64,000 nucleotides of DNA from SIG607 sp045648445 (GCA_045648445.1 JAZRNY010000004.1:39970-103969), one strand, 5' to 3'. Numbered from the stretch's first letter, positions 16,538-25,253 are shown. Notes: generated by a model from the letters alone, not told the origin. Numbers and translations: made by a program.

Positions 16538-17002
16538 TTATATTTTTATAATTTCTATTCCTTTTTTTTGAGCGTAATCGGTGGTAAAATATGAGCCACC
16601 GCTATTTTTTCTCAAATAAGAAATAATATATCCGCTTTCGTCCACCATATAACGATTTCTTACGTGCAAACAGCCCCTGTAATAGTTTTCGCTTAGTTCT
16701 ACAACTTGGTCTGCCAGTTTTAAAGTTTCGTTATATATTGCTAAATCGCTTTGACAAAATCCCTTTGCCTGCGCTTTATATGGTACGGCAATTACTATTT
16801 TAATATGCGGAAAATTTTGCCTTATTTCAAAAAGCAAGGTAGCCGCCAACGTATCAAAACCCAACGCCCCGCCTACTATAAAACGTTCTACACCCTTATC
16901 AACAAGGGTCATAATTGCTTCTCTTGTTTTTTTGTGAACAAAGGCATATTCCTCATTAGGAACCTCTCTGTGTCCCGTAAAACAACAGGTTTTATTCTTC
17001 AT
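16538..17002 (-). CDS. SLOG/DUF1273-like nucleotide-binding protein
   Basis: 154 residues. CCFTGHREVP at the N-terminus, FIVGGALGFDTLAA in the middle and CLHVRNRYMVDESGYIISYLR match the DUF1273/YpsA group of the SLOG superfamily, small Rossmann proteins thought to bind nucleotide-type ligands. Function is not known for this clade. The ATG overlaps the last codons of the GH2 gene, so it is made from the same message although no metabolic link is clear. Confidence 0.85.
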   Translation of the reverse strand: MKNKTCCFTGHREVPNEEYAFVHKKTREAIMTLVDKGVERFIVGGALGFDTLAATLLFEIRQNFPHIKIVIAVPYKAQAKGFCQSDLAIYNETLKLADQVVELSENYYRGCLHVRNRYMVDESGYIISYLRKNSGGSYFTTDYAQKKGIEIIKI

Positions 17003-18605
17003 ATATAAGTTTCTCCGATATATCTTTAAACTCTTCGGGCAAAATTTTCATAACGGCTCTATCATACGTTAAAAGACCGTTAATTTCGTCCTCTACGTCG
17101 CTGAGTTGTGTATAAACCGTAGCGCACAGCCCCTGTTTTTTAAGAGGAATAACCTGATTTTCATAAAGATTACGAAGGGCATCTTTAAAATCTTCTCTTG
17201 TTTTTACACTGCCATAGCCATAAGTTTTTTTGCCGAAAACATGACCGGGCACCTTATAGGTAATTCCGCCAAATTCGGAAATAAACAACGGTTTGTCGGT
17301 CTTTTTAGCCTTTAATTTTCTAAAGTATATATGACGCGAATCAAAATCATTTTCCTCGGACTTAAACCACCCCGATGCCGTATCAATGGGTCTGCCGGCA
17401 TCTTGTATAAGAAGATGGAACTTCATAAAATCCGCATCAAACTGTCCCCAACCCTCGTTAAAAATTGTCCACTGGACAATTGACGGATGATTATAAAGGG
17501 TTTCTACAGTACGGTCAAGACCTTTCATAAATCTTATAACTGTTTTTTCGTCTTCACCGTATTCCCTTTTCATATTCAAAAATCCTATAGTAGGCAAAAG
17601 AGTATCTCGGAAAAAGGAATATTTTCCGTTATTTACCATATCCTGAAAAACTGCCATACCATAACAGTCACAGTAATAATAAAATATTTGAGGTTCTACC
17701 TTTATATGTTTTCTTAACATATTGAAGCCCAAAGACTTCATTTTTAAAATATCGTTTTTGTAATCTTCGGGACTTTCGGGAGTAAGTATGCCTTTTTCAA
17801 AATAACCTTGGTCAAGTACGCCGTGAAAGAAATAAGGCTTTTTGTTTAAAAGCAGTTTTCCGTCTTTTATTTCTATAGTTCTAAGCGCAAAATATGACTC
17901 AACCTTATCCTTTCCGCTAATTACGGTAAAACGGTACAAATACGGATTCTCGGGCGTCCATCTAATAGGATTTTCGGGCTTTATAGTACATTCTCCACCC
18001 TCTATTTTATAGGATTTACCATCCAATAGAATTTCGCCGTCTTCTATTCCGTCAAAATTAAAATATACGTCTTTTAAAGAAGGTGATATTTTAATATTTT
18101 TAATATAACCTTCGTATACGCTTTCAAGCCAAACGCTTTGCCATATTCCCGATATATCGGTATACCACATACCGCCCCTTTTACCGCGTTGTTTACCATA
18201 AGGGAAACTATAATCCAAAGTATCGCAGTAAACGTAAACTTCAATAAGATTTTCATCCTTTAATTTACCGGTTATATCAACGCTTATGGGGGAATAGGCA
18301 TCTTTATGTTGCGCCACTTTCTTTGAGTTAATATAAACGGTCGCAATCTGCCTTACGGCGCCTATATGAAGAATTACCCTGTCCTTTATAAAATCCTTAG
18401 GCAATGAAAACGGAATTTCATATTTATATTCTCTTATTCTGCCAAAGTTATATTTAACACCTGAAAGTTCGCTTTCGGGAGCAAAGGGCAAATTTATATT
18501 CTGACGACTTCCGTCTTTAAAGACTATTTCGCCCTTGGTTAACGGGAAAAAAGAATCTCTTTTAAGACTTGGTCTAGGATAAAAATTTTCGTAAAAATTA
18601 GGCAT
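16992..18605 (-). CDS. Glycoside hydrolase family 2 protein
   Basis: 537 residues: an N-terminal jelly-roll (FSLPKDFIKDRVILHIGAVR), an immunoglobulin-like domain and a TIM barrel. The catalytic acid is in FNEGWGQFD and the nucleophile in FISEFGGIT, both present. It is short compared with LacZ and fits the beta-galactosidase/glucuronidase/mannosidase group acting on small substrates. No signal peptide, so it works in the cytoplasm. The start overlaps the MFS transporter gene by eight bases, which suggests that the transporter brings in its substrate. Substrate not predictable from sequence. Confidence 0.9.
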   Translation of the reverse strand: MPNFYENFYPRPSLKRDSFFPLTKGEIVFKDGSRQNINLPFAPESELSGVKYNFGRIREYKYEIPFSLPKDFIKDRVILHIGAVRQIATVYINSKKVAQHKDAYSPISVDITGKLKDENLIEVYVYCDTLDYSFPYGKQRGKRGGMWYTDISGIWQSVWLESVYEGYIKNIKISPSLKDVYFNFDGIEDGEILLDGKSYKIEGGECTIKPENPIRWTPENPYLYRFTVISGKDKVESYFALRTIEIKDGKLLLNKKPYFFHGVLDQGYFEKGILTPESPEDYKNDILKMKSLGFNMLRKHIKVEPQIFYYYCDCYGMAVFQDMVNNGKYSFFRDTLLPTIGFLNMKREYGEDEKTVIRFMKGLDRTVETLYNHPSIVQWTIFNEGWGQFDADFMKFHLLIQDAGRPIDTASGWFKSEENDFDSRHIYFRKLKAKKTDKPLFISEFGGITYKVPGHVFGKKTYGYGSVKTREDFKDALRNLYENQVIPLKKQGLCATVYTQLSDVEDEINGLLTYDRAVMKILPEEFKDISEKLIYEE

Positions 18606-19878
18606 TTTCTTTCTTCTTTCTTAAAAATAAAATTGCAAATACAATAGGAACAAGACAAATTGCAGCAGCAAGGAATATATTTTCATTAGGAATAAATGAA
18701 AATGTTCCGTCATCCCCCATTATCATTTCGGCATTTTTTAGTACCTTGGCGCCTATAATCGGTCCTATAACACCGGGAATAAGCACCTGACCGATTATAC
18801 GAAGCCCTTGAAACATACCCGCTTTGCTTTCAGGAATATTATCTCTAATCATAGCGCCAAATACAGCAGAACCGCAAAGATATCCGCTCATCATAAAAAG
18901 ACTGCCTATAAATACAGGTACAGTCGATTTGGTTAAATACAAAAATCCGTAACCGACAGTAAGCATAACCAAGGCGGGAACAAGGCTTTTTATAAACCCT
19001 GATTTATCGTATAGTCTGCCATAAAAAGCAGTTATAACCGAAGCCACAATAATAGCGGGAGCCATTATTAAAACGTAATTTTCCATTCCTAAAGATACGT
19101 TATAATAAATAATCAAATATGGCATAAATACCTGAATGGATATTCCGAAAATTGCAAAAGCAATAAGGGTTATATAAAGATTTTTGTTACCTTTTATAAC
19201 ACCTAATCTAAACCCATAAAAAATGTTTCCCCAAAAACGGTTATTTTCGGTTTTTTTAGCACTGCTTTCATCAATAATAAAAATACCTAAAACACCGACT
19301 GCCAAAACCACAGCACCGATTATAAGAAATATTGCCGTCCAACTTTCTTTTTCGTCAAGGTTAAAGCCCATAAATCCGCCGAATACCGCAATAATCGCAA
19401 GCAGAGGCATCATAGCGTTTATACCCTCTGCCTTGCCCCTTTCATTTTCGGGAACGGCTTCGGTAAGCCATGCATTAAAACATGCGTCGTTTGCGCTCGA
19501 ACCAAAAAAAGTCATAACACAGTCAAGTATTATTGTTAAAGAAATACCAAGTGTAGCGGCGCTGACTACCGACGGAAAAAGTTTTCCCAAAACGTCAAGC
19601 CTTAAAAATGCAAAAGCAATAATTGAAATGCCCCACAGTATATAGCCGCTTACAATGAAAATTTTACGTTTGCCGACCTTATCGGATAATGCGCCGATTA
19701 TTATTGTAGTAACCGTTGCCGAAACGGCAGAAGCTGTTACCATAAGAGAAATAGCGTCGGCAGAAGCAGAAAACATTTTATAAATAAATACGTTGAAATA
19801 CATATTTTCAACTACCCAGGCTATTTGTCCCATAAGACTTAATACAACTAAAACAATATAAAATTTACTTTTTTTCAT
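18598..19878 (-). CDS. MFS transporter (likely sugar or glycoside uptake)
   Basis: 426 residues, about twelve membrane helices, and the MFS loop signature GALSDKVGKRKIF between helices 2 and 3. A second conserved part, FYGRLYDKSGF, lies in the second half. The layout fits the GPH/sugar-type MFS carriers. GGTGATG precedes the ATG at 19878. It is the first gene of a coupled unit MFS-GH2-SLOG, so it most likely imports an oligosaccharide or glycoside for the GH2 enzyme. Confidence 0.88.
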   Translation of the reverse strand: MKKSKFYIVLVVLSLMGQIAWVVENMYFNVFIYKMFSASADAISLMVTASAVSATVTTIIIGALSDKVGKRKIFIVSGYILWGISIIAFAFLRLDVLGKLFPSVVSAATLGISLTIILDCVMTFFGSSANDACFNAWLTEAVPENERGKAEGINAMMPLLAIIAVFGGFMGFNLDEKESWTAIFLIIGAVVLAVGVLGIFIIDESSAKKTENNRFWGNIFYGFRLGVIKGNKNLYITLIAFAIFGISIQVFMPYLIIYYNVSLGMENYVLIMAPAIIVASVITAFYGRLYDKSGFIKSLVPALVMLTVGYGFLYLTKSTVPVFIGSLFMMSGYLCGSAVFGAMIRDNIPESKAGMFQGLRIIGQVLIPGVIGPIIGAKVLKNAEMIMGDDGTFSFIPNENIFLAAAICLVPIVFAILFLRKKKENA

Positions 19879-19902
19879 AACATCACCATTTATATATTAA
19901 CA

Positions 19903-19930
19903 AAACCGCTTGAATAGTTCAAGCGGTTTT
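19903..19930. terminator. Terminator between antiporter and MFS genes
   Basis: AAAACCGCTTGAA and complement around TAG, ending in a T run on the minus strand. It ends the antiporter message. Confidence 0.88.
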
Positions 19931-19934
19931 AATT

Positions 19935-21230
19935 TTATTTCTTTATTTCTTTTGCTGCATTAAGTTTATGCGTACGTCTTTCTTTTACGTGATCAGGCAT
20001 AGGTTCAATTTCACCTGCTGCCGTTAAAGCCATTCTGGTAAATAACGGTCCGAAAAGTTCGTAAATAAGTACGGCAAAAAGCGTTATATTTCTAATGAGG
20101 TTTCCCTGTTCACCAAGTTGCATAGCTGTGGCGCACATACCAAGTGCAACACCGGCTTGAGGCAAAAGGGTTATACCAAGATATTTGCAAATCGGTTTTG
20201 AACACTTTGTTGCAACTGCACTTATTAATGTACCGAAATATTTACCTAAAGAACGGAACATAATATAAACTACGCCAATAATTACAATTGAAAGGCTGCC
20301 GAAAACTTTAAGTTCAAGTTCTGCGCCACTAATTACAAAGAATATTGCGAAAAGCGGAGAAGTCCATTTGTCACTTGCAGCCATAAGGTCGTGCGAAAGA
20401 GGACAAATATTACAAAAAATTGTTCCAAGCATCATGCAAGTCAGAAGTGAAGAAAAGTGAATTTCTACAGGTCCAATATTAAAATGAAGCATTGAAACAG
20501 ATGCGGTAATAAGTACCACGCCTATAGTGAGATTTAAACGGTTTGTATTTGAATTAAAGAGTTTTTCGAGATAAGTAAGAAATACGCCCATAACTGTGCC
20601 AAGTAAAAGAGAAGCCACTATTTCCACAATGGGATTTACGATTATGGAAATGAGGTCAACCTCTCCGCTGACAAGAGTTTTCGCAATACCAAAGGATACT
20701 GCAAACATAATCAGACCTACTGCATCGTCAAGGGCAACTATGGGAAGAAGAAGTTTTGTAAGCGGACCCTTTGCCTTATACTGACGAACTACCATAAGGG
20801 TAGCGGCAGGAGCGGTGGCGGTAGCGATAGCGCCTAATGTAAGTACCTGAGGCAAGGTTAAAACGTTAGGCATAATAAGATGTACCACATATAAAGCGCC
20901 ATCTACCAACAAACATGCTACGAGCGCCTGTATAACACCTATAACGAATGCCTGTTTACCGGTTTTTTTAAGGTCAGAAAGAATAAACTCGTTACCGATA
21001 GAAAAAGCAATAAATCCGAGGGCAACTTCTGAAATCAGTCCTAATGTTTCAACCGAATGCATAGAATCAAATCCTAGACCGTTTATACCCAGTTTGCCAA
21101 GGCAGTACGGTCCAATAAGTACGCCGGCAATAAGATAAGCGGTAACGCTTGGCAGTTTAAGTTTTTTGAAAAAACGCGTCATTAAAAGTCCTGCTAAAAG
21201 CGATATGGACACAGAAAGTAAAATATTCAT
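19935..21230 (-). CDS. Cation:proton antiporter (CPA2 family)
   Basis: 431 residues with about twelve helices in the Na+/H+ exchanger layout: KLPSVTAYLIAGVLIGPYCLGKLG at the N-terminus, ATATAPAATLMVVRQYKAKGPLT and LPIVALDDAVGLIMFAV in the core, where the paired aspartates carry ions. The end is a short charged tail, with no TrkA-N domain. It would exchange K+ or Na+ for protons. A single gene with its own terminator. CdaA in the same window makes c-di-AMP, which controls such antiporters in other Firmicutes; no direct link is seen here. Confidence 0.9.
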   Translation of the reverse strand: MNILLSVSISLLAGLLMTRFFKKLKLPSVTAYLIAGVLIGPYCLGKLGINGLGFDSMHSVETLGLISEVALGFIAFSIGNEFILSDLKKTGKQAFVIGVIQALVACLLVDGALYVVHLIMPNVLTLPQVLTLGAIATATAPAATLMVVRQYKAKGPLTKLLLPIVALDDAVGLIMFAVSFGIAKTLVSGEVDLISIIVNPIVEIVASLLLGTVMGVFLTYLEKLFNSNTNRLNLTIGVVLITASVSMLHFNIGPVEIHFSSLLTCMMLGTIFCNICPLSHDLMAASDKWTSPLFAIFFVISGAELELKVFGSLSIVIIGVVYIMFRSLGKYFGTLISAVATKCSKPICKYLGITLLPQAGVALGMCATAMQLGEQGNLIRNITLFAVLIYELFGPLFTRMALTAAGEIEPMPDHVKERRTHKLNAAKEIKK

Positions 21231-21416
21231 AAATACCCTTCTTTTTTAAAAAATCCAAACAGACATATTCTATCACTTTGTATTAAAAAATTCAATAGTC
21301 AAAATAGACAATACTGGATATAAAAAAGTATTATTTTTTGATAGTTATTAGCATTGTTTTCGGGACGCTTTTTTTACTCTAATCAAGCTTTATTCACATA
21401 ATTCCAAAGAAAACAA

Positions 21417-21447
21417 AAACAGCGCCTTCAAATGAAAACGCTGTTTT
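21417..21447 (-). terminator. Terminator of the DUF5662 gene
   Basis: AAAACAGCG and CGCTGTTTT arms around a 13-base loop, with T bases on the minus strand. The 220 bases between here and the antiporter start hold no gene. Confidence 0.75.
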
Positions 21448-21453
21448 AAGTTT

Positions 21454-21978
21454 TTAGTATTCTTTTAATTCTTTAATATAGAAAAAGGTTTCCTTTTCGC
21501 CCTTTTCTTTGAGCATTAAAAGAAGATTTTCAAGCAGATCTGACGTTTCCTCGTGAATAAATCTATTAGGTTTACCCCTCATAAAATATTCGTAAGGATG
21601 CGAATCTTTATAGTTTTTTCCCTGATAGATTTTACTGGCCGCCACTCTGTCGCAAAACATTTCTTTCACGTATTTAAGGGGCATCTTAACGGGAACAACC
21701 TTCCCTGCTATTTTACTGTAGTCACTCCAGTATTCGAAATGGTGCTTATTTCTGCCCTTATGGTGAAGCCAAGCGGAAGAATATCCGAATTTTTCCCTTT
21801 GACCTTCGTTTGGGCTTTTGGTACCAAGATAATATTTTACACCTGCAAAAAATTCAAAAGGAGAAAACTTAGATAAATCGTGAAACATACCCTGAAAGCC
21901 TATACCTGCTTTTTTGCAGTGCTTAAATACCGTGTGTCTGTGTCGGCATACCGTTCTTAAATGTCCGAAAAAATTCAT
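21454..21978 (-). CDS. DUF5662 family protein
   Basis: 174 residues. MNFFGHLRTVCRHRHTVFKHC, FHDLSKFSPFEFFAG and AWLHHKGRNKHHFEYW are the hallmarks of DUF5662, a family widespread in gut Clostridia and of unknown function. The many conserved histidines and aspartates (HDLSK, HHKGRNKHH) resemble a metal-dependent HD-type phosphohydrolase fold, so hydrolase activity is possible; that is inference. A stand-alone gene. Confidence 0.85.
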   Translation of the reverse strand: MNFFGHLRTVCRHRHTVFKHCKKAGIGFQGMFHDLSKFSPFEFFAGVKYYLGTKSPNEGQREKFGYSSAWLHHKGRNKHHFEYWSDYSKIAGKVVPVKMPLKYVKEMFCDRVAASKIYQGKNYKDSHPYEYFMRGKPNRFIHEETSDLLENLLLMLKEKGEKETFFYIKELKEY

Positions 21979-21989
21979 AATTACCTCAC

Positions 21990-22088
21990 TTAAACAAGTC
22001 CTCCAAGCACAAGCTTTACCTCGGCAAGGTTGGTGGTGTCAACTTTGCCATTGTCATTCAAAACAACGTTGCCTGTCCAAATATTTCC
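21990..22088 (-). pseudogene. Fragment of a dockerin-like C-terminus
   Basis: A 32-codon open stretch with no start ends in DNGKVDTTNLAEVKLVLGG plus two residues and a stop. This matches the calcium-binding and helix pattern of a type I dockerin half at a protein's C-terminus. It is only a remnant and lies next to a family 2 repeat at 22114. If real, the lineage once had a large cell-surface or cellulosome-type protein here. Confidence 0.4.
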
Positions 22089-22113
22089 TTCTCAAAAGGA
22101 ATTAAAACCGTTT

Positions 22114-22168
22114 GCAAAAATTAAAGATTTTATGTCGAAACTTGTAAGTTTCGACTTTCATTAACCAT
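22114..22168 (+). repeat. Family 2 repeat, short copy
   Basis: Contains AAAGATTTT, the hairpin GTCGAAACTT-GT-AAGTTTCGAC (22134-22155) and the end motif TTTCATTAACCAT (22156-22168). This equals the end of the long copy at 43191-43373. Confidence 0.85.
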
Positions 22169-22228
22169 TATAAGTATATCATAAAAAATAAAAAAGGCAA
22201 GGAATTGAAAAAATACATAAAGACAATA

Positions 22229-22346
22229 CATCAAGCCGCAAGGGAATGCACGCTGACGCGTGATGAGATACAAGGGCGGCGAGCCGCCCTTGATGATATG
22301 CACCGCACTTCGTGCGGCGATGATATGCCAAGCCTGCGGCTTGGAT
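22229..22346 (-). repeat. Family 1 hairpin array, copy A
   Basis: Read on the minus strand, directly behind the tRNA-Gly terminator: hairpins AAGCC/GGCTT, CCGCAC/GTGCGG, AAGGGCGG/CCGCCCTT and ACGC/GCGT, separated by CATATCATC or TATCTCATC. TTGCGGCTT, complementary to the first arm AAGCCGCA, closes the unit. It is shorter than the other copies because the second half with GATGATATAC spacers is missing. Confidence 0.85.
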
Positions 22347-22390
22347 AAAAAAAGAACGAACTTTTGTCTACCAAAAGTTCGTTCTTTTTT
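22347..22390 (-). terminator. Terminator of the tRNA cluster
   Basis: A 16-bp stem (AAAGAACGAACTTTTG and complement) with loop TCTAC and A/T runs on both sides. The core TTTTGTCTACCAAAA is shared with the terminator of tRNA-Leu at 24955. Confidence 0.9.
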
Positions 22391-22465
22391 GGAGCGGATT
22401 AGGGGGCTCGAACCCGCTCCCTCCACCTTGGCAAGGTGGCGCTCTACCAGATGAGCTAAATCCGC
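22390..22465 (-). tRNA. tRNA-Gly (anticodon GCC)
   Basis: 76 bases with CCA. Acceptor GCGGATT pairs with AATCCGC. Anticodon loop TTGCCAA gives GCC. One weak pair in the T-stem. Last of a four-tRNA minus-strand cluster. Confidence 0.95.
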
Positions 22466-22473
22466 ATATTAAA

Positions 22474-22549
22474 TGGTGCCTCCGGTCGGAATCGAACCAA
22501 CGACACGGGGATTTTCAGTCCCCTGCTCTACCAACTGAGCTACAGAGGC
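22474..22549 (-). tRNA. tRNA-Phe (anticodon GAA)
   Basis: 76 bases with CCA. Acceptor GCCTCTG; anticodon loop CTGAAAA gives GAA; T-loop GTTCGATTCC. Confidence 0.96.
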
Positions 22550-22554
22550 AAAAT

Positions 22555-22631
22555 TGGCGACCTGGATGGGGCTCGAACCCACGACCTCTAGCGTGACAGG
22601 CTAGCGTTCTAACCAGCTGAACTACCAGGCC
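22555..22631 (-). tRNA. tRNA-Asp (anticodon GTC)
   Basis: 77 bases with CCA. Acceptor GGCCTGG pairs with CCAGGTC; anticodon loop CTGTCAC gives GTC; T-loop GTTCGAGCC. Confidence 0.96.
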
Positions 22632-22638
22632 ATAAAAA

Positions 22639-22714
22639 TGGTGGGAACAATAGGGCTCGAACCTATGACCCTCTGCTTGTAAGGCAGATGCTCTCCCAGC
22701 TGAGCTATGCTCCC
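22639..22714 (-). tRNA. tRNA-Val (anticodon TAC)
   Basis: 76 bases with CCA. Acceptor GGGAGCA; anticodon loop CTTACAA gives TAC; T-loop GTTCGAGCC. First gene of the cluster. Confidence 0.96.
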
Positions 22715-22757
22715 ACATCGAACCGCTACCCGTGTGTTGCGTACCGGCGACTTTGAT

Positions 22758-22786
22758 ATAATAACACAACGGTTATCATTTGTCAA
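22758..22786 (-). promoter_or_regulatory. Promoter of the four-tRNA cluster
   Basis: On the minus strand TTGACA (22781-22786), a 17-base spacer, TATTAT (22758-22763), 44 bases before tRNA-Val. Confidence 0.8.
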
Positions 22787-22807
22787 CACTTTTTTTAAAA
22801 AAATTTT

Positions 22808-23689
22808 TTAAGCCTCTTTTTCCTCTGCGAAAACCTTTATTTCGTTTGGTGAAAAGACGTATGATTTATTGCAGAAGTGACATTCCACCTTAATTTCAGG
22901 AAGTTCTTCAGCCATAGAAATAAGTTCGTCTTTGCTTATAGAGGACAGAACACCCTTTACCCTTTCCCTGTTACAAGGGCAATTATAATGGGTTTCGGTT
23001 TCATAAAGAATTTCTGTTTCAAAGCCGTTAAGCATTTCTAACACAATATCCTTAATATCCATACCCTCGTCCATCATAGTTGTAACGGGACGAACGTGTT
23101 TTATATTTTCTTCCAATTTATCTATAGTAGAATTATCGGCACCGGGAAGAAGTTGAATAAGAACTCCCCCTGCCTTTTTAACGGTAAGGTCGGGATTAAC
23201 CAGCACACCAAGAGCGCAAACAGACGGTATCTGTTCGCTAACCGCATAATATGCCGTAATATCTTCTGCTATTTCGCCCGATACCAAAGGCACGGAACCG
23301 CTATATGGTTCCTTCATTCCGATATCCTTTATAACGTAAAGAAGACCGTCGGTACCTACCGCGCCGCTTACGTCAAGCTTACCGTTTTCCTTTAAAGGTA
23401 TTTCTACTCTCGGGTTGGTCACGTAACCTCTGACGTTTCCCTTTGCATCGGCAACGCAAACAAGAGCGCCGATAGGTCCGTCTGCATTTATACGAACGGT
23501 TACGGTATCCTTTTCGCCCTTCATCATATTTCCCATTATGGAAGTGGCTGTAAGCAGTCTTCCAAGTGCGGCGGTAACAACTGCGCTGGTTTTAAAATAT
23601 TCTTCTGCCTTTGCTACTATATCGGTCGAATCAAGCGCAGTCGCCATTATTGCGCCGTCGCTTGTTATAGTTCTTATAAGTTTTCCCAT
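22808..23689 (-). CDS. hslO: Hsp33 redox-regulated chaperone
   Basis: 293 residues, the normal Hsp33 length. The N-terminal fold opens with MGKLIRTITSDGAIMATALD and the C-terminal zinc site has all four cysteines (CPCNRERV and CHFCNKSY). When the zinc cysteines are oxidised the protein becomes a holdase chaperone that protects the cytoplasm under oxidative stress. The start overlaps the methyltransferase stop by a base. It is third in a coupled unit with yerC and the methyltransferase. Confidence 0.94.
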   Translation of the reverse strand: MGKLIRTITSDGAIMATALDSTDIVAKAEEYFKTSAVVTAALGRLLTATSIMGNMMKGEKDTVTVRINADGPIGALVCVADAKGNVRGYVTNPRVEIPLKENGKLDVSGAVGTDGLLYVIKDIGMKEPYSGSVPLVSGEIAEDITAYYAVSEQIPSVCALGVLVNPDLTVKKAGGVLIQLLPGADNSTIDKLEENIKHVRPVTTMMDEGMDIKDIVLEMLNGFETEILYETETHYNCPCNRERVKGVLSSISKDELISMAEELPEIKVECHFCNKSYVFSPNEIKVFAEEKEA

Positions 23690-24432
23690 TATTTTACCTT
23701 TCTGCAGACAAAAATCTGTCTTTCTTCGGTTTTCTTCGGCTTTTCAAAGGAATTTTCTCCCAAAATATCAAGCACTTTAAAACCCGCTTTATTAAGCATA
23801 TCGCAAAGTTCCGAATCATCGTACGCACGTTCTGAAAATTCTTCGGTTTCTCTTACGTATTCATCATTATTACCGACAAAAAAGTCTAGACTTATATCGG
23901 TAATTTTGCTTTTTTTATCATAAAAGTTCTGCCATACACAATAAAGATTTTCTTCTTCAAAAACAAAGCAATTATCGCCAAGAATTTTTTCGTGCTTATA
24001 AACAGTATTGGCATCAAAAACAAAAAGTCTATCCTTTTCTAAAAACAAAGAGACTTTTTTAAAGAATTTCAAAAGTTCTCTTTTTTCGGTAACGTGGTTA
24101 ATTGTATCAAGGCAAGAAACCGCACCGTCAACCGTACCGTACAGGTCAAGGTCTTGTCCCGATTGATTAAGGAATAAAATATCAACGCCGCTTTCCTTTG
24201 CTTTTTTTTGAGCAACTTCAAGCATCGAAACCGATGGGTCTGCACCAATTACTTCTATCCCACGTTTTGCAAAACAAATAGAAAAGCCGCCGGTTCCGCA
24301 ACCAACATCAAGAAGTAACGTAGGCAATTTATCATACTTTTCAAAAACCCGACAGAGATAATCTGCCGAGTTTTCATAATCTACGTTACCTGTTAAACTG
24401 TCATAAAATTCAGAAAAAACACCGTATTCCAT
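23689..24432 (-). CDS. Class I SAM-dependent methyltransferase
   Basis: 247 residues. SAM motif I is LLLDVGCGTGGFSICFAKRG at about 39-58, followed by VIGADPSVSML (acidic motif II) and DGAVSCLDTINHVTEK. The N-terminus YGVFSEFYDSLTGNVDY is typical of a common Firmicutes group with an unknown small-molecule or tRNA substrate. It starts one base into the yerC stop and its own stop overlaps hslO. The target cannot be predicted. Confidence 0.88.
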   Translation of the reverse strand: MEYGVFSEFYDSLTGNVDYENSADYLCRVFEKYDKLPTLLLDVGCGTGGFSICFAKRGIEVIGADPSVSMLEVAQKKAKESGVDILFLNQSGQDLDLYGTVDGAVSCLDTINHVTEKRELLKFFKKVSLFLEKDRLFVFDANTVYKHEKILGDNCFVFEEENLYCVWQNFYDKKSKITDISLDFFVGNNDEYVRETEEFSERAYDDSELCDMLNKAGFKVLDILGENSFEKPKKTEERQIFVCRKVK

Positions 24433-24716
24433 TATTCTCTGGTTCTTTCAATAATGTTAGAAATAGCACCGGTTCCGTCACTAAGAACTCTTTTTACACG
24501 GCTAACAGTAGCAGTACTTGCTCCTGTTTCTTTAACTATTTCGCTGTATACGCGTCTTTCTGTCAGCATTTTTGCAACGGTATAACGTTGCGCTATAGAC
24601 AAAACTTCCTTTGAGGTACACATATCACTAAAGAAGTCGGCGCATTCATCCATATCCTTAAGACTGATAATCGCCTTAAAAAAATCTTCAGCAGTTTTCT
24701 TTTGGTTAGCGTTCAT
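24432..24716 (-). CDS. yerC: YerC/YecD family TrpR-related regulator
   Basis: 94 residues from the ATG at 24716, chosen because GAGGATAAGT lies just upstream; an earlier ATG at 24734 lacks a ribosome site. Helices and a TrpR-like helix-turn-helix (VKETGASTATVSRVKRVLSDG) are clear. The family is widespread in Firmicutes; its ligand is unknown. First in the unit yerC-methyltransferase-hslO, with tightly overlapping genes. Confidence 0.9.
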   Translation of the reverse strand: MNANQKKTAEDFFKAIISLKDMDECADFFSDMCTSKEVLSIAQRYTVAKMLTERRVYSEIVKETGASTATVSRVKRVLSDGTGAISNIIERTRE

Positions 24717-24820
24717 ATACTTATCCTCGTACATCTTTTTTTAACATTTTAACAAATTAAAGCGCGAAAGTCAATAAAACTAACACAAAAAAATTTTTTA
24801 ATACATTTTTCACTTATCTC

Positions 24821-24849
24821 TTGACTTTTCAGTTAAAATATTGTATTAT
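24821..24849 (+). promoter_or_regulatory. Promoter of tRNA-Leu (TAA)
   Basis: TTGACT (24821-24826), 17-base spacer, TATTAT (24844-24849). Confidence 0.75.
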
Positions 24850-24866
24850 TTTTTTGTTGTGAATAT

Positions 24867-24953
24867 GCCGCTGTGGTGGAATAGGCAGACACAAGGGACT
24901 TAAAATCCCTCGGTAGCGATACCGTACCGGTTCAAGTCCGGTCAGCGGCACCA
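24867..24953 (+). tRNA. tRNA-Leu (anticodon TAA)
   Basis: 87 bases with CCA. Acceptor GCCGCTG pairs with CAGCGGC; anticodon loop CTTAAAA gives TAA; a long variable arm CGGTAGCGATACCG; T-loop GTTCAAGTCC. Confidence 0.96.
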
Positions 24954-24954
24954 A

Positions 24955-24996
24955 AAAAGAAGTAACTTTTGTCTACCAAAAGTTATTTCTTTTTTT
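24955..24996 (+). terminator. Terminator of tRNA-Leu (TAA)
   Basis: TAACTTTTG and CAAAAGTTA arms around TCTAC, with flanking AAGAA/TTCTT pairing and seven T. Its core is the same as in the tRNA-Gly terminator; a family 1 array begins right behind it. Confidence 0.9.
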
Positions 24997-25180
24997 ATCC
25001 AAGCCGCAGGCTTGGCATATCATCACCGCGCAAAGTGCGGTGCATATCATCAGCCCCTTTGGGGCTGTATCTCATCACGCGCCAGCGTGTATTTTTCCTG
25101 CGGCTTGATGAGATACAACACTGCGTGTTGATGATATACCGCAACAGGTTGCGGATGATATACAAGGCTTACGCCTTGAT
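24997..25180 (+). repeat. Family 1 hairpin array, copy B
   Basis: Seven hairpins. First half: AAGCC/GGCTT, CCGC/GCGG type, AGCCCC/GGGGCT, ACGC/GCGT with spacers CATATCATC and TATCTCATC. Then CCTGCGGCTT, which can pair with AAGCCGCAGG at 25001-25010. Second half: AACAC/GTGTT, CGCAAC/GTTGCG, AAGGC/GCCTT with spacers GATGAGATAC and GATGATATAC, the complement of the first-half spacers. Confidence 0.9.
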
Positions 25181-25253
25181 TTATTTCAAAAAAGCGATAT
25201 ATCATTGAAAAGAGTAACAAAGCGTGATACGATAATTTTAGGGAGGCGATAAT

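Noticed and set aside
22130..22454. Short frames through the family 1 array and tRNA-Gly
   Set aside because: They read hairpin repeats and a tRNA; no coding signal.
22515..22769. Minus-strand frame of 84 codons over the tRNA cluster
   Set aside because: It crosses tRNA-Phe, tRNA-Asp and tRNA-Val and is only their antisense-like reading; no ribosome site.
24997..25180. CRISPR array
   Set aside because: The repeated part is only about 10 bases, the units between are self-complementary hairpins and not spacers, and no cas genes are present.
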